Position numbers and translations under genes: made by a program. Positions 1 through 19,100 of a stretch of DNA of 64,000 nt are shown piece after piece (position 1 is the first letter of the stretch; each line of letters opens with the position of its first letter). The stretch spans positions 11,093,111 to 11,157,110 of the forward strand of contig NC_066570.1 of assembly GCF_024679095.1 (NCBI RefSeq), given 5' to 3'. The notes beneath the pieces are model-generated. The model was not told where the DNA came from, did no database searches, and saw only the letters and a list, made by a program, of their open reading frames with translations. The stretch comes from Eriocheir sinensis (taxonomy: Eukaryota > Arthropoda > Malacostraca > Decapoda > Varunidae).

Positions 1-75
<75 letters not shown>
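1..75. repeat. (TA)n microsatellite at the window edge
   Basis: This is a pure TA dinucleotide run that probably continues to the left of the window. It passes into satellite at 76. Confidence 0.95.
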
Positions 76-79
<4 letters not shown>

Positions 80-445
80 TTTCTATATTTATTTCAATTC
101 TAATTTAGCGTATTTTATGTGTCTTTTGTATATCTATTTTCATACAAATTTAATTATTTTTGTTTATTTTTGCATATAGTTTTATACAATTTAAGTTATT
201 TTATGTGTATTTTGTATATTTATATTTATACAAGTACACATTCTTTTATTCGCATTTTGTTTATTTATTTTGATACGAATTTACATTATTTTATGTGTAT
301 TTTGTATACATTTTCTTATACGTATTTACTTCATTTTATGTGTATTTTGTATATATATTTTTATAGAAATCTACGTTATTTTATGTGTATTCGTATATAT
401 ATTTTGAAAGAAATTTACATTGTTTTATATGTATTTTGCATATTT
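76..445 (+). repeat. 45-bp satellite block, plus orientation
   Basis: About eight monomers of the ~45-bp family (core TATGTGTATTTTGTATAT). 'Plus' here means that this core is read on the plus strand. It includes the marker subtype CACATTCTTTTATT at about 237. The orientation flips near 445 at ATTTGTATAAATATAAATAT. Confidence 0.9.
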
Positions 446-3099
446 GTATAAATATAAATATACAAAATGCACATAAAATAAGGTAAATTTATATAAAACA
501 ATATACAAAGATACACAGAAGTAATTAAATTTGTATGAAAATAGATATACAAAATACACACAAAGTAAGCTCAATTTGAATTGAAATATATGTACAAAAT
601 ACATAAATTAAAGTAAATTTGTATCAAAATATTTTTTACAAATACACATATAATTACGTAAATTTTAAATAAAATATATAAACAAAATACACATTAAATA
701 ATGTAATTACGTATAAAAAATATATACAAAATACACATATAATCATGTAATTCGTATCAAAATAAATAAACAAAATACCAATAAAATAATGTAAATTTTT
801 ATGAGAAAACATATACAAAATACACATAAAATAAATAAATTTCTATAAAAATATATGTAAAAAAATGCACATAAAATAAATTTGCATTAAAAAATATATA
901 CAAAACACACATTACATAATGTAAATGACTATAAACATATGTATACAAAATACCTATGAAAAAATCTAAATTCGTATCGAGTTAAATAAAGAAAATACCA
1001 ATAAAATAATGTAATTTTGGATGAAAATATATATAGAAAATACACATAAAATTACGTAAATACAAATACAAATATACACATAAAATAATTTAAAATTGAA
1101 TGAAATAAATATACAAAATAATCATAAAATAAGGTAAATTTGTAATGAAAAATATGTAAAAATACACGTAAAATAATATAAATTTTTATGAAAATATATA
1201 TACAAATACACATAAAATAACATGAATTTGTATAAAATTTGTATCAAAATAAATAGGAATACACACAATAAAATAATGTAAATTTTTATTAAAATATATA
1301 TACAAAATACACATAAAATAATGTAAATACGTAGAAAAATATATATACAAAATACACATAAAATAATGTAAACTCGTATCAAAATAAATAAACAAAACTA
1401 TAATAAAAGATTGTATATTTGTAGGAAAATATATATACAAAATACAAATAAAATAACTAAAATTTGTATAAAAATAAATACAAAAATACACAAAATGAAT
1501 TTAAATTTGTTTGAAAATAGATATGCAAAATACACATAAAGTTAGGCAAATTTGTATTGAAATACATATACAAAATACACATAAAATAATGTAAATTTGT
1601 ATGAAAATATATAAACAGATACACATAAAATAACGTAAATTTGGATAAAATATATATACAAAATATACATTAAATAATGTAAATATGTATAAAAATATAT
1701 ATACAAAATACAAATAGAATAATGTTAAATCGTATCAAAATAAATAAACAGAATATCAATAAAATAATTTAAATTTGTATGAAAATAAAGATGCAAAATA
1801 CCCTTATAATAACGCATATATGCATAAAAATATATATACAAAAATACACATGAAATAATTAAATTTGTATTGAAATAAATATACAAAATGCATATACAAT
1901 AAAGTAAATTTGTATTGAAATACATATGCAAAATACACATCAATAATGTAAATTTGTATCAAAATATATATACGAATACACATAAAATAGAGTAAATTTC
2001 TATGAAAATATACATACAAAATACATATAAAATGATGTAAATAGTATAAAAATATATATACCAAATACACCTAAAACAATGTAAATTCGTATCAAAATAA
2101 ACAAACAAAACTCCGATAAAAGAACGTATATTTGTAGGAAAATAAATATACAAAATACACATAAAATAACGAAAATTTGTATAAAAATATATACAAAAAA
2201 AACTAAAATAATTTCAATTTTTATGAAAATTGATATACAAAATACACATATAATTAGTTAAATTTGTACAAATTTGTAAATGTACAAAATACACATAAAA
2301 TAATAAAAATTTGTATGAAAGGAAAACAAATACACATAAAATAACATACATTTGTATTAAATATATATACAAAATACACATAGAAAATAATGTAAAATCG
2401 TATCAAAATAAATACACAAAATATCAATAAAATAATGTAAATTTGTATGAAAATAAAGATGCAAAATATCAATAAAATAAAGCATATTTTTTAAAAAATA
2501 CACATACATAAATACACATTCAATAATTAAATTTGTAGTAAAATTAATATACAAAATGCACATAGAATATGGTAAATTTTTATTAAAAAAATATGCAAAA
2601 TACACATAAAACAATGTAAATTTGTTTCAAAATATGTATACGAATACACATAAAATAACGCAGATTTCTATAGAAATATATATACAAAATACACTTGAGA
2701 TGCTGTAAATACGTAAAAAAATATATATACAAAATAGACATTAAATAATGTAAATTCGTGTCAAAATAAATAAACAAAATATCAATAAAAGAATGTGTAT
2801 TTGTATGAAAATAGATATACAAAATACACATAAAATAACGTAAATTTGTATAAAACTATATACAAAAATAAACAAAAATAATTTAAATTTGTTTGAAAAT
2901 AAGTATACAAAATACACATAAAATTAGGTAAATTTGTATTGAAATACATTTACAAAATACACATAAAATAATGTAAATTTGAATGAAAATACATAAACAA
3001 ATACACTTAAAATAACGTAAATTTGTATAAAATATATATACAAAATACACATTAAGTAATGTAAATATGTATAAAAAAAATATATACAAAACCCAAATA
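446..3099 (-). repeat. Satellite block, minus orientation
   Basis: About 59 monomers. From about 1,000 to 3,090 it is an inverted copy of 10,700-12,640; positions 1,501-1,713 and 11,995-12,207 are almost identical in reverse complement. The flip back lies in CCCAAATAGTTACGTT at about 3,099. Confidence 0.9.
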
Positions 3100-5257
<2,158 letters not shown>

Positions 5258-6096
5258 TTACTCTATATGTTTATACAAAAACACACAAAAATAATTGAAA
5301 TTTGTATGAAAATAAATATACAAAATACACATAAAATTATGTAAATTTGTATTGAAATACATATACAAAATACACTTAAAATAATGTAAATTTGTATGAA
5401 AATATATATACAAATACAAATAAAATAACATGAATTTGTATAAAAATATATAAAAAATACACATTAAATAATGAAAATATATAAAAAATATATACAAAAC
5501 ACAAATAGTATAATAAAATCGTATCAAAATTAACAGAATATTAATAAAATAATGTATTTGGATGAAAATATATATAGAAAACACATAAAATAACGCTAAA
5601 TACATATACAAATATACACAAAATAATTTAAAATTTGAATTAAAATAAATATACAAAAATACATAAAATAAGGTAAATTTATAATAAAATATATACAAAA
5701 CATAAAATAATATAAATTTGTTTGAAAATATATATACAAATACACATAAAATAACATGAATTTATATAAATTTGTATCAAAATATATATACAATACACAT
5801 TAAAATAACGTAAATTTTATGAAAATGTATATACAAAATACACATAAAATAATGTAAATATTCGTAAAAAATATATACAAAATACACATAAAATAATGTA
5901 AATTTGTATAAAACTAAATACAAAATACACATAAAATTAGGCAAATTTGTATAAAAATATATATACAAAATACATAAAATAATGTAAATCTGTATGAAAT
6001 ATATAAACAAATACATATAAAATAACGTAAATTTGGATAAAATATATATACAAAATATACATTAAATATTTTAAATATGTATAAAAATATATTATA
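5258..6096 (-). repeat. Satellite block, minus orientation
   Basis: About 19 monomers. It ends in a near-palindrome, ATAAAAATATATTATATTAT followed by ATATATTTTTAT (about 6,079-6,112), that marks the flip. The same switch sequence recurs at 31,611-31,640. Confidence 0.9.
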
Positions 6097-6981
6097 TTAT
6101 ATATATTTTTATTGATATTTGCGTTATTTATGTGTATTTTGAATATGTTTTCTCATAGAAATTTACATTATTTTATTGGTATTTTGTCTATTTATTTTGA
6201 TACGAATTACATGATTATTTGTGTATTTTGTACATTTTTTTATACGTATTTACATTATTTAATGTGTATTTTGTTTATATATTTTTATACAAATTTACGT
6301 TATTATATGTGTATTTGTATAAGTATTTTGATACAAATTTACATTATTTTATGTATTTTGTATATATGTTTCAATTCAAATTTAGCTTATTTTATGTGTA
6401 TTTTGTATATCTATTTATTTTAATACAAAATCAAATATTTTATGTTTTTTCGTATATATATTTTTATAAAAAATGCGTTATTTTATGGGTATTTTGCATC
6501 TTAATTTTCAAACAAATTTACATTATTTTATTAATATTTTCTGTATTTATTTTGATACGATCTTACATTATTTTATTTTTATTTTGTATATATTTTTTTT
6601 ATACATTTTTATATTATTTAATGTGTTTTTTGTATATATATTTGATACAAATTTACGTTATTTTAAGTCTATATGTTTATATATTTTCATTCAAATTTAC
6701 ATTATTTTATGTGTATTTTGTATATGTATTTCAATACAAATTTACCTAATTTTATATGTTTTTTGTATATTTATTTTCATACAAGTTTAAATTATTTTTG
6801 TGTATTTTTGTATATAGTTTTATACAAATTTAGGTAATTTTTGTGTATTTTGTATATCTATTTTCATACAGATACATATTCTTTTCATGATATTTTGTTT
6901 ATTTATTTTGACACGAATTAACATTATTTAATGTATATTTTGTATATATATTTTTATACGTATTTACATTATTTCAAGTGT

Positions 6982-7122
<141 letters not shown>

Positions 7123-7532
7123 CTGCGTTATTTTATGCGTATTCGTATATATATTTTGAAACAAATTTACATTTTTTATGTGTATTTTGCATATTTTTTC
7201 AATACAAATTTACCTTATTGTATGTGCATTTTGTATATTAATTTTAATACAAATTCAAATATTTTATGTGTATTTTGGTATATATAATTTTATAAAAAAT
7301 ACGTTTTTTTATAGGTATTTTGCATCTTAGTTTTAATAATTTTATATGTATTTTTCAATATATATTTTCATAGAAATTTACTCTATTTTATGTGTATTCG
7401 TATATATATTTTGATACAAATTTACATTATTTATGTGTATTTCGCATATCTATTTCAATACAAATTTTCTTTATTGTATGTGCCTTTTGTATATTTATTT
7501 TGATACAAATTTAATTATTTTATGTGTATTTT

Positions 7533-7650
<118 letters not shown>

Positions 7651-9941
7651 AAACAAATATGCGTTATTATATGGGTATTTTGCATCTTTATTTTCTTACA
7701 AATTTACATTATTTTATTGATAGTCTGTTTATTTATTTTGATACGATTTTACGTTATTCTGTGTATTTTGTATACATATTTTTAGACATATTTACATTAT
7801 TTAATGTATATTTTGTACATATATTTTGTGGAAATTTACGTTATCTTATGTTTATTTGTTTATATAGTTTCATACAAATTTACATTATTTTATGTGTATT
7901 TTGTATATGTATTTCAATAAAAATTTGCCTAATTTCATGTGTATTTTGCATATCTATTTTCAAACAAATTTAAATTATTTTTGTGTATTTTTGTATATAT
8001 TTTTATACAAATTTTTGTTATTTTATTTGTATTTTGTATATATATTTTCCTACAAATATACATTCTTTTAGAGGAAATTTTGTTTATTTATTTTGATACG
8101 AGTTTACATTATTTTATGTGTATTTTGTATATATATTTTTCTATGTATTTACATTATTTAATGTGTATTTTGTATATATATTTTCATAAAAATTTACGTT
8201 ATTTTATTGTGTGTATTCGTATATATTTTGATACAAATTTACTTTATTTTATGTGTTTTTTGCATATCTATTTCAATAAAAATCTACCTTATTGTATGTG
8301 TATTTTGTATATTTATTTTAATACAAATTTAATTATTTTATGTCTATTTTTGTATATATTTTTTTTAAATACGAGTTATTTTATGGGTATATTCCATCTT
8401 TAATTTTATAAATTTTTACATTACGTACATATCTTTTATACGTATTTACATTATTTAATGTGTATCTTGTTTATATATTTTTATACACATTTACGTTATT
8501 ATATGTGTATTTGAATATATATTTTGATACAAATTTACATTATTTTATGTATTTTCTATATTTTATTTCAATACAAATTTACCTTATTGTGTGTGCATTT
8601 CGTATATTTATTTTAATACAAATTCAAATATTTTATGTGTGTTTTGGAATATATATTTTTATAAAAAAAATGCGCTATTTTTGGGGTATTTTGCATTTTA
8701 ATTTTCATACAAATTTACATTATTTTATTAATATTCTGTTTATTTATTTTGATACGATTTTACATTATTCTATTTGTGTTTTGTATATATTTTTGTATAC
8801 ATATTTACATTATTTAATGTGATTTTATATATATATTTTATACAAATTTACGTTAATTTAAGTGTATTTGTATATATATTTTAATTCAAATTTACACTAT
8901 TTGATGTGTATTTTGTAAATGTATTTAAATACATTGTTTATATATTTTCATACAGCTTTACATTATTTTATGAGTGTTTTGTATATGTATTTCAATCCAA
9001 ATTTGCCTAGTTTTATGTGTATTTTGCCTATCTATTTTCAAACAAATTTAAATTATTTTTGCGTATTTTTGTATAAACTTTTATAGAAATTTTAGCTATT
9101 TTATTTGTATTTTGTATATATATTTTCCTACATATATACATTCTATTATTGCAATTTTGTTAGTTTATTTTGATACGAATTTCCATTAATTTATGTGTAT
9201 TTTGTATATATATGTTTCTACGTATTTACATTATTTTATGTGTATTTTGGATATATATTTTCATAAAAAATTACGTTATTTTATTGTGTGCTCTCGTATA
9301 TATTTTGATACAAATTTTATACAAATTCATGTTATTTTATGTGTATTTGAATACATATTTTCATACAAATTTAAATTATTTTATGTGTATTTTTACTTAT
9401 ATTTCTTTACAAGTTTACCTTATTTTATGTTTGTTTCATATTTTCATTTTATGTGTATATTTGTATTTGTATTTAGGTTATTTTATTTGTATTTTCTATA
9501 TACATTTTCATCCAAAACTACATTATTTTATTGGTATTTTGTTAATTTAATTCGATACGAATTTAGATTATTTCAAAGGTATTTTTTATACATTTTTTTA
9601 TACGCATTTACATTATTTAATGTGTGTTTTGTATATATATTTTGATGCAAATTTACTTTATTTGATGTGCATTTTTGTACATATATTTTTAAAGAAATTA
9701 GCGTTATTTTATATGTATTTTGTATATGTTTTCTCATATAAATTTACATTATATTATTGGTATTTTGTTTATTTATTTTGATACGAATTACATGATTATA
9801 TGTGTATTTTCTACATATTTTTTTATACGTATTTACATTATTTAATGTGTATTTTGTTTATGTGTTTTTATACAAATTTACGTTATTATATGTATTTCTA
9901 TAAATATTTTGATACAAATTTACATTATTTGATGTATTTTG

Positions 9942-10143
<202 letters not shown>

Positions 10144-13000
10144 TTCAATTCAAATATAGTTTATTTTATGTGTATTTTGTATATCTATTTTCACTCAAAT
10201 TTAACTACTTTTGTGTATTTTTGTATATAGTTTTATATAAATTTACGATATTTTATGTGTATTTTGTGTATTTATTTTTATACAAATACACATTTTTTTA
10301 TTGGTATTTTGTTTATTTATTTTGATACGATTTTACATTATTTTATGTGTATTTTGTATACATTTTTTTATACGTATTTACTTCATTTTATGTGTATTTT
10401 GTATATATATTTTTTTTAAAAATCTACGTTATTTTATGTGTATTCGTATATATATTTTGAAACAAATTTTACATTGTTTTATATGTATTTTGCATATCAA
10501 TATAAATTTACCTTATTGTATGTGCATTTTGTATATTTATTTTAATACAAATTAAAAAAAATTATATGTATTTTGGTATATATATTTAAAAAAAAAAAGC
10601 GTTATTTTATGGCTATTTTGCTCCTTTATTTTCATATAAATTTACATTATTTTATTAATATTCTGTGTATTTATTTTGTTACGATTTTACATTATTCTAT
10701 TTGGGTTTTGTATAATTTTTTTTTATACATATTTACATTACTTAATGTGTCTTTTGTATATATATTTGATACAAATTTACGTTATTTTAAGTGTATTTGT
10801 TTATATATTTTCATTCAAATTTACATTATTTTATGTGTATTTTGTAAATATATTTCAATACAAATTTACCTAATTTTATGTGTATTTTGTATACTTATTT
10901 TCAAACAAATTTAAATTATTTTTGTGTATTTTTGTATATAGTTTTATACAAATTTACGTTATTTTATGTGTATTTTGTATATCTATTTTCATACAAATAC
11001 ACATTCTTTTATTGATATTTTGTTTATTTATTTTGACACGAATTTACATTATTTAATGTCTATTTTGTATATATATTTTTATACGTATTTACAGCATCTC
11101 AAGTGTATTTTGTATATATATTTCTATAGAAATCTGCGTTATTTTATGTGTATTGGTATATATATTTTGAAACAAATTTACATTGTTTTATGTGTATTCT
11201 GCATATTTTTTTAATAAAAATTTACCTTATTGTATGTGCATTTTGTATATTAATTTTACTACAAATTTAATTATTGAATGTGTATTTATGTATATGTATT
11301 TTTAAAAAAATATGCTTTATTTTATTGATATTTTGCATCTTTATTTTCATACAAATTTACATTATTTTAATGATATTTTGTGTATTTATTTTGATACGAT
11401 TTTACATTATTTTCTATGTGTATTTTGTATATATATTTAATACAAATGTACGTTAATTTATGTGTATTTGTTTTCATTTCATACAAATTTTCATTATTTT
11501 ATGTGTATTTTGTACATGTACAAATTTGTTCAAATTTAACTAATTATATGTGTATTTTGTATATCAATTTTCATAAAAATTGAAATTAATTTTGTTTTTT
11601 TTGTATATATTTTTATACAAATTTTCGTTATTTTATGTGTATTTTGTATATTTATTTTCCTACAAATATACGTTCTTTTATCGGAATTTTGTTTGTTTAT
11701 TTTGATACGAATTTACATTATTTTATGTGTATTCGTATATATATTTTGATACAAATTTACATTATTGATGTGTATTTTGCATATGTATTTCAATACAAAT
11801 TTACTTTATTGTATATGCATTTTGTATATTTATTTCAATACAAATTTAATTATTTCATGTGTATTTTTGTATATATATTTTTATGCATATATGCCTTATT
11901 ATATGGGTATTTTGCATCTTTATTTTCATACAAATTTAAATTATTTTATTGATATTCTTTTTATTTATTTTGATACGATTTAACATTATTCTATGTGTAT
12001 TTTGTATATATATTTTTGTACATATTTACATTATTTAATGTATATTTTGTATATATATTTTATCCAAATTTACGTTATTTTATGTGTATTTGTTTATATA
12101 TTTTCATACAAATTTACATTATTTTATGTGTATTTTGTATATGTATTTCAATACAAATTTGCCTAACTTTATGTGTATTTTGCATATATATTTTCAAACA
12201 AATTTAAATTATTTTTGTGTATTTTTGTATTTATTTTTATACAAATTTTAGTTATTTTATTTGTATTTTGTATATATATTTTCCTACAAATATACAATCT
12301 TTTATTATAATTTTGTTTATTTATTTTGATACGAGTTTACATTATTTTTTGTGTATTTTGTATATATATATTAATAAAAATATACATTATTTTATTGTGT
12401 GTATTCCTATTTATTTTGATACAAATTTTATACAAATTCATGTTATTTTATGTGTACTTGTATATATATTTTCATAGAAATTTATATTATTTTATGCGTA
12501 TTTTTACATATTTCTCATTACAAATTTACCTTATTTTTCGATTATTTTGTATATTTATTTCATTCAATTTTAAATTATTTTATGTGTATATTTGTATTTG
12601 TATTTACGTAATTTTATGTGTATTTTCTATATATATTTTCATCTAAAATTACATTATTTTATTGGAATTTTCTTAATTTAATTTGATACGAATTACATGA
12701 TTATATGTGTATTTTGTATAAATTTTTTATACGTAATTACATTATTTAATGTGTATTTTGTTTATATATTTTTATATAAAATTTACGTAATTATATGTGT
12801 ATTTGTAAAAATATTTTGATACAAATTTACTTTATTTTAAGTATTTTGTACATATATTTCAATTCAAATTAAGCTTATTTTGTGTGTATTTTGTATATCT
12901 ATTTTCATACAAATTTAATTACTTTTGTGTATCTTTGTATATTGTTTTATATAAATTTACTTTATTTTATGTGCATTTTGAATATTTATATTTATACAAA

Positions 13001-13681
13001 TACACATAAAATAAAGTAAATTTCCATAAAAATAAATATACAAAACACACATTAAATAATGTAAATGCGTATAAAAATATATATACAAAATACCTTTGAA
13101 ATAATCTAAATTCGTATCGAATTAAACTAACAAAATACCAATAAAATAATATAATTTTTGATGAAAATATATATAGAAAATACACATAAAATAACCTAAA
13201 TACAAATACATATATACACATAAAATAATTTAAAATTGAAGGAAATGAATATTCAAAATAAACATAAAATAAGGTAAATTTGTAATGAAATATATGTAAA
13301 AATGCACATAAAATAATGTAGATTTGTATGAAAATATATATACAAATACATATAAAATATCATGAATTTGTATAAAATTTGTATCAAATTATATACGAAT
13401 ACACACAATAAAATAAAATAAATTTTTATGAAAATATATATACAAAATACACATAAAATAATGTAAATACGTAGAAAAATATATATACAAAATACACATA
13501 AAATAAAGTAAATTCGTATCAGAATAAATAGACAAAATTCCAATAAAAGAATGTATATTTGTAGGAAAATGTTTATAGAAAATACAAATAAAATAACTAA
13601 AATTTGTATAAAAATATATACAAAAACACACAAAAATTATTTAAATTTGTTTGAAAATAGATATGCAAAACACACATAAAA
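13001..13681 (-). repeat. Satellite block, minus orientation (copy 1 of a tandem duplication)
   Basis: About 15 monomers. With the preceding plus segment from 12,203 it forms a 1.48-kb unit that is repeated next to it. Confidence 0.9.
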
Positions 13682-14476
13682 TTTAAATTATTTTTGTGTA
13701 TTTTTGTATTTTTTTTATACAAATTTTAGTTATTTTATTTGTATTTTGTATATATATTTTCCTACAAATATACAATCTTTTATTATAATTTTGTTTATTT
13801 ATTTTGATACGAGTTTACATTATTTTTTGTGTATTTTGTATATATATTAATAAAAATATACATTATTTTATTGTGTGTATTCCTATTTATTTTGATACAA
13901 ATTTTATACAAATTCATGTTATTTTATGTGTATTTGTATATATTTTTTCATAGAAATTTATATTATTTTATGCGTATTTTTACATATTTCTCATTACAAA
14001 TTTACCTTATTTTTCGATTATTTTGTATATTTATTTCATTCAATTTTAAATTATTTTATGTGTATATTTGTATTTGTATTTACGTAATTTTATGTGTATT
14101 TTCTATATATATTTTCATCTAAAATTACATTATTTTATTGGAATTTTCTTAATTTATTTTGATACGAATTACATGATTATATGTGTATTTTGTATATATT
14201 TTTTATACGTAATTACATTATTTAATGTGTATTTTGTTTATATATTTTTATATAAAATTTACGTAATTATATGTGTATTTGTAAAAATATTTTGATACAA
14301 ATTTACTTTATTTTAAGTATTTTGTACATATATTTCAATTCAAATTAAGCTTATTTTGTGTGTATTTTGTATATCTATTTTCATACAAATTTAATTACTT
14401 TTGTGTATCTTTGTATATTGTTTTATATAAATTTACTTTATTTTATGTGCATTTTGAATATTTATATTTATACAAA
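13682..14476 (+). repeat. Satellite block, plus orientation (copy 2, first half)
   Basis: Near-identical to 12,203-13,000, including a distinctive monomer pair with TTTTATTGTGTGTATTCC. The offset is 1,476-1,479 bp. Confidence 0.9.
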
Positions 14477-15821
14477 TACACATAAAATAAAGTAAATTTC
14501 CATAAAAATAAATATACAAAACACACATTAAATAATGTAAATGCGTATAAAAATATATATACAAAATACCTTTGAAATAATCTAAATTCGTATCGAATTA
14601 AACTAACAAAATACCAATAAAATAATATAATTTTTGATGAAAATATATATAGAAAATACACATAAAATAACCTAAATACAAATACATATATACACATAAA
14701 ATAATTTAAAATTGAAGGAAATGAATATTCAAAATAAACATAAAATAAGGTAAATTTGTAATGAAATATATGTAAAAATGCACATAAAATAATGTAGATT
14801 TGTATGAAAATATATATACAAATACATATAAAATATCATGAATTTGTATAAAATTTGTATCAAATTATACCCGAATACACACAATAAAATAAAATAAATT
14901 TTTATGAAAATATATATACAAAATACACATAAAATAATGTAAATACGTAGAAAAATATATATACAAAATACACATAAAATAAAGTAAATTCGTATCAGAA
15001 TAAATAGACAAAATTCCAATAAAAGAATGTATATTTGTAGGAAAATGTATATAGAAAATACAAATAAAATAACTAAAATTTGTATAAAAATATATACAAA
15101 AACACACAAAAATTATTTAAATTTGTTTGAAAATAGATATGCAAAATACACATAAAATTAGGCAAATTTGTATTGAAATACATATACAAAATACACATAA
15201 AATAATGTAAGTTTGAATGAAAATATATAAACAAATACACTTAAAATAACGTAAAATTGTATGAAATATATATACAAAATACACATTAAATAATGTAAAT
15301 ATGTATAAAAAAATATATACAAAACACAAATAGAATAATGTAAAATCGTATCAAAATAAATACACAGAATATTAATAAAATAATATAAATTTGCATGAAA
15401 ATAAAGATGCAAAATACCCATAAAATAACGCATTTTTTATAAAAATATATATACCAAAACACACATAAAATATTTGAATATGTATTAAAATAAATATACG
15501 AAATGCACACACAATAAGGTAAATTTGTATTGAAATAGATATGCAAAATACATATAAAACAATGTAAATTTGTTTCAAAATATATATACGAATACACATA
15601 AAATAACGCATATTTCTATAAAGATATATATACAAAATACACATAAAATGAAGTAAATACGTATAAAAAAATGTGTACAAATTACACATAAAATAATGTA
15701 AACTCGTATCGAAATAAATAAACAAAATACTAATAAAAGAATGTGTATTTGTATAAATATAAATATACAAAATACACATAAAATAACGTAATTTGATATA
15801 AAAGTATATACAAAAATACAC
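14477..15821 (-). repeat. Satellite block, minus orientation (copy 2, second half and beyond)
   Basis: The first 680 bp are near-identical to 13,001-13,681 at offset 1,476. After about 15,157 it continues with the normal monomer order. Confidence 0.9.
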
Positions 15822-16194
15822 AAATTTAGATTATTTTATGTGTATTTTGTATATCTATTTTCTTAAAAATTTAACTACTTTTGTGTATTTTTGTATATAG
15901 TTTTATATAAATTTACGATATTTTATGTGTATTTTGTATATTTATTTTTATACAAATACACATTTTTTTTATTGGTATTTTGTTTATTTATTTTGATACG
16001 AATTTACATTATTTTATGTGTATTTTGTATACATTTTTTATACGTATTTACTTCATTTGATGTGTATTTTGTATATATATTTTTTATAGATATCTACGTT
16101 ATTTTATGTGTATTCGTATATATATTTTGAAACAAATTTTACATTGTTTTATATTTATTTTGCATATCTATTTCAATATAAATTTACCTTATTG
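15822..16194 (+). repeat. Short satellite block, plus orientation
   Basis: About eight monomers, with the marker CACATTTTTTTTATTGG at about 15,958. The flips on both sides fall at ACAAAAATACACA words. Confidence 0.88.
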
Positions 16195-19100
16195 TATACA
16201 AAAATACACAAAAATAGTTTAAATTTGTATGAAAAGAAATATACAAAATACACGTAAAATTAGGTAAATTTGTATTAAAATACATATACAAAATACACAT
16301 CATATAATGTAAATTTAAGTGAAAATATATAAACAAACACACTTAAAATAACGTAAATTTGTATAAAATATATATGCAAGATACACATTAAATAATCTAA
16401 ATGTATATAAAAAATATATACAAAAAACAAATAGAATAATGTAAAATCGTATCAAAATAAATACACAGAATATTAATTAAATAATGTAAATTTGTATGAA
16501 AATAAAGATGCAAAATAGCTATAAAATAACGCATTTTTTATAAAAATATATATACCAAAATACACATAAAATATTAAAATTTGTATTAAAATAAATATAA
16601 AAAATGCACATACTGTAAGGTAAATTTGTATTGAAATAGATATGCAAAATACATATAAAACAATGTAAATTTGTTTAAAAATATATATACGAATACACAT
16701 AAAATAACGTTGATTTCTATAAAAATATATACAAAATACACATAAAATGAAGTAAATACGTATAAAAAAATGAATACAAAATACACATAAAAATTGTATC
16801 AAAATAAATAAACAAAATACCAGTAAAAGAATGTGTATTTGTATAAATATAAATATACAAAATACACATAAAATATCGTAAATTTGTATAAAACTATATA
16901 CAAAAATACACAGAAGTAATTAAATTTGTATGAAAATATATATACAAAATACAGCTAAAATAAGCTAAATTTGAATTGAAATGTACATACAAAATACATA
17001 AAATAATGTAAATCTGTAACAAAAAAATTATACAAATACATATAATAACGTAGATTTGTTTAAAAATATATAAACAAAATACACATTAAGTAATGTAAAT
17101 ACGTATAAAGAATATGTACAAAATACACATATAATCATGTAATTCGTATCAAAATAAATAAACAAAATAAAAATAAAATAATGTAAATTTGTATGAGAAA
17201 ACATATACAAATAACGCAAATTTCTATAAAAATATATGTTCAAAAATGCACATAAAATAAAGTAAATTTGCATAAAAATATATATACAAAACACACACTA
17301 AATAATGTAAATGCGTACATAAAATAACCTAAATTTCTATAAAACTATATACAAAAATACACAAAAATAATTTAAATTTGTTTGTAAAGAAATATACAAA
17401 ATACACATAAAATTAGGTAAATTTATATTGAAATATATAAACAAATACACTTAAAATAACGTAAATTTGTATAAAATATATATGCAAGATAGACATTAAA
17501 TAATGTAAATGTGTATAAAAAAATATATACAAAAAACAAATAGAATAATGTAAAATCGTATCAAAATAAATACACAGAATATCAATAAAATAATGTAAAT
17601 TTGTATGAAAATAAAGATGCAAAATTCCCAAAAATTATCGCATTTTTTTAAAAAATATATATACCAAAATACACATAAAATATTTAAATTTGTATTGAAA
17701 TAAATATACAAAATGCATATACAGTAAGGTAAATTTGTATTGAAAGAGATATTAAAAAATACATATAAAACAATGTAAATTTGTTTCAAAATATATATAC
17801 GAATACACATAAAATAAAGTAGATTTCTATAGAAATATATATACAAAATACATATGAAATTATGTAAATACGTATAAAAATATATATACAAAATACATAT
17901 CAAATAATGTAAACTCGTGTCAAAATAAATAAACAAAATATCATGAAAAGAATGTGTATTTGTATGAAAATAGATAATAGATAATAAATTTGTATAAAAT
18001 ATATATGCAAGATACACATTAAATAATGTAAATATGTATAAAAAAGTATATACAAAAAACAAATAGAATAATGTAAAATCGTATCAAAATAAATATACCG
18101 AATATTAATAAAATAATGTAAATTTGTATGAAAATAAAGATGCAAAATTCCCATTAAACTGCGCATTTCTTATAAAAAATATATATACCAAAATACACAT
18201 AAAATATTTAAATTTGTATTGAAATAAATATACAAAATGCACATACAATAAGGTAAATTTGTATTGAAAGAGATATGCAAAAATACATATAAACAATGTA
18301 AATTTGTTTCAAAATATATATACGAATACAAATAAAAAAACGTAGATTTCTATAAAAATATATATACAAAATACACATAAAATTAAGTAAATACGTATAA
18401 AAAAATGTATACAAAATACACATAAAATAATGTAAATTCGAATTAAAATAAATAAACAAAATAACAATAAAAGAATGTGTATTTGGATAATTATAAATAT
18501 ACAAAATACACATACAAAATAAACATAAAATAAGGTAGATTTGTAATAAAATATATGTACAAAATACACATAAAATAATGCAAATTTATATGAAAATATA
18601 TATACAAATACACATAAAATATCATGAATTTGTATAAAAATATATATTCAAAATAAATATTAAATAATGTAAAAGCGTATAAAAATATATATACAAAGTA
18701 CATATAAAATAATGTAAATTCGTATCAATATAAATCAACAAAACACCAATAAAATAATATATATTTGAATGAAAATAAATTTACAAAATACAAATAACAT
18801 AACTAAAATTTGTATTAAAATATATACAAAAATACATAGAAATAATTTGAGTTTGTATGAAAATAGTATACAAAATACACATAAAACTAGGTAAATTTCT
18901 TTTGAAATGTATATACAAAATAGCCATAAAGTATTGTAAATTTGTGTCAAAATATATAAACAAATACACATAAAATAACGTAAATTTGTATGAAAAATAT
19001 ATACAAAATACACATAGAATAATATCAATTCGTATCAAAATGAATGAGCAGAATATCAGTAAAATAATGTAAATTTGTATGAAAATAAAGATGCAAAATA

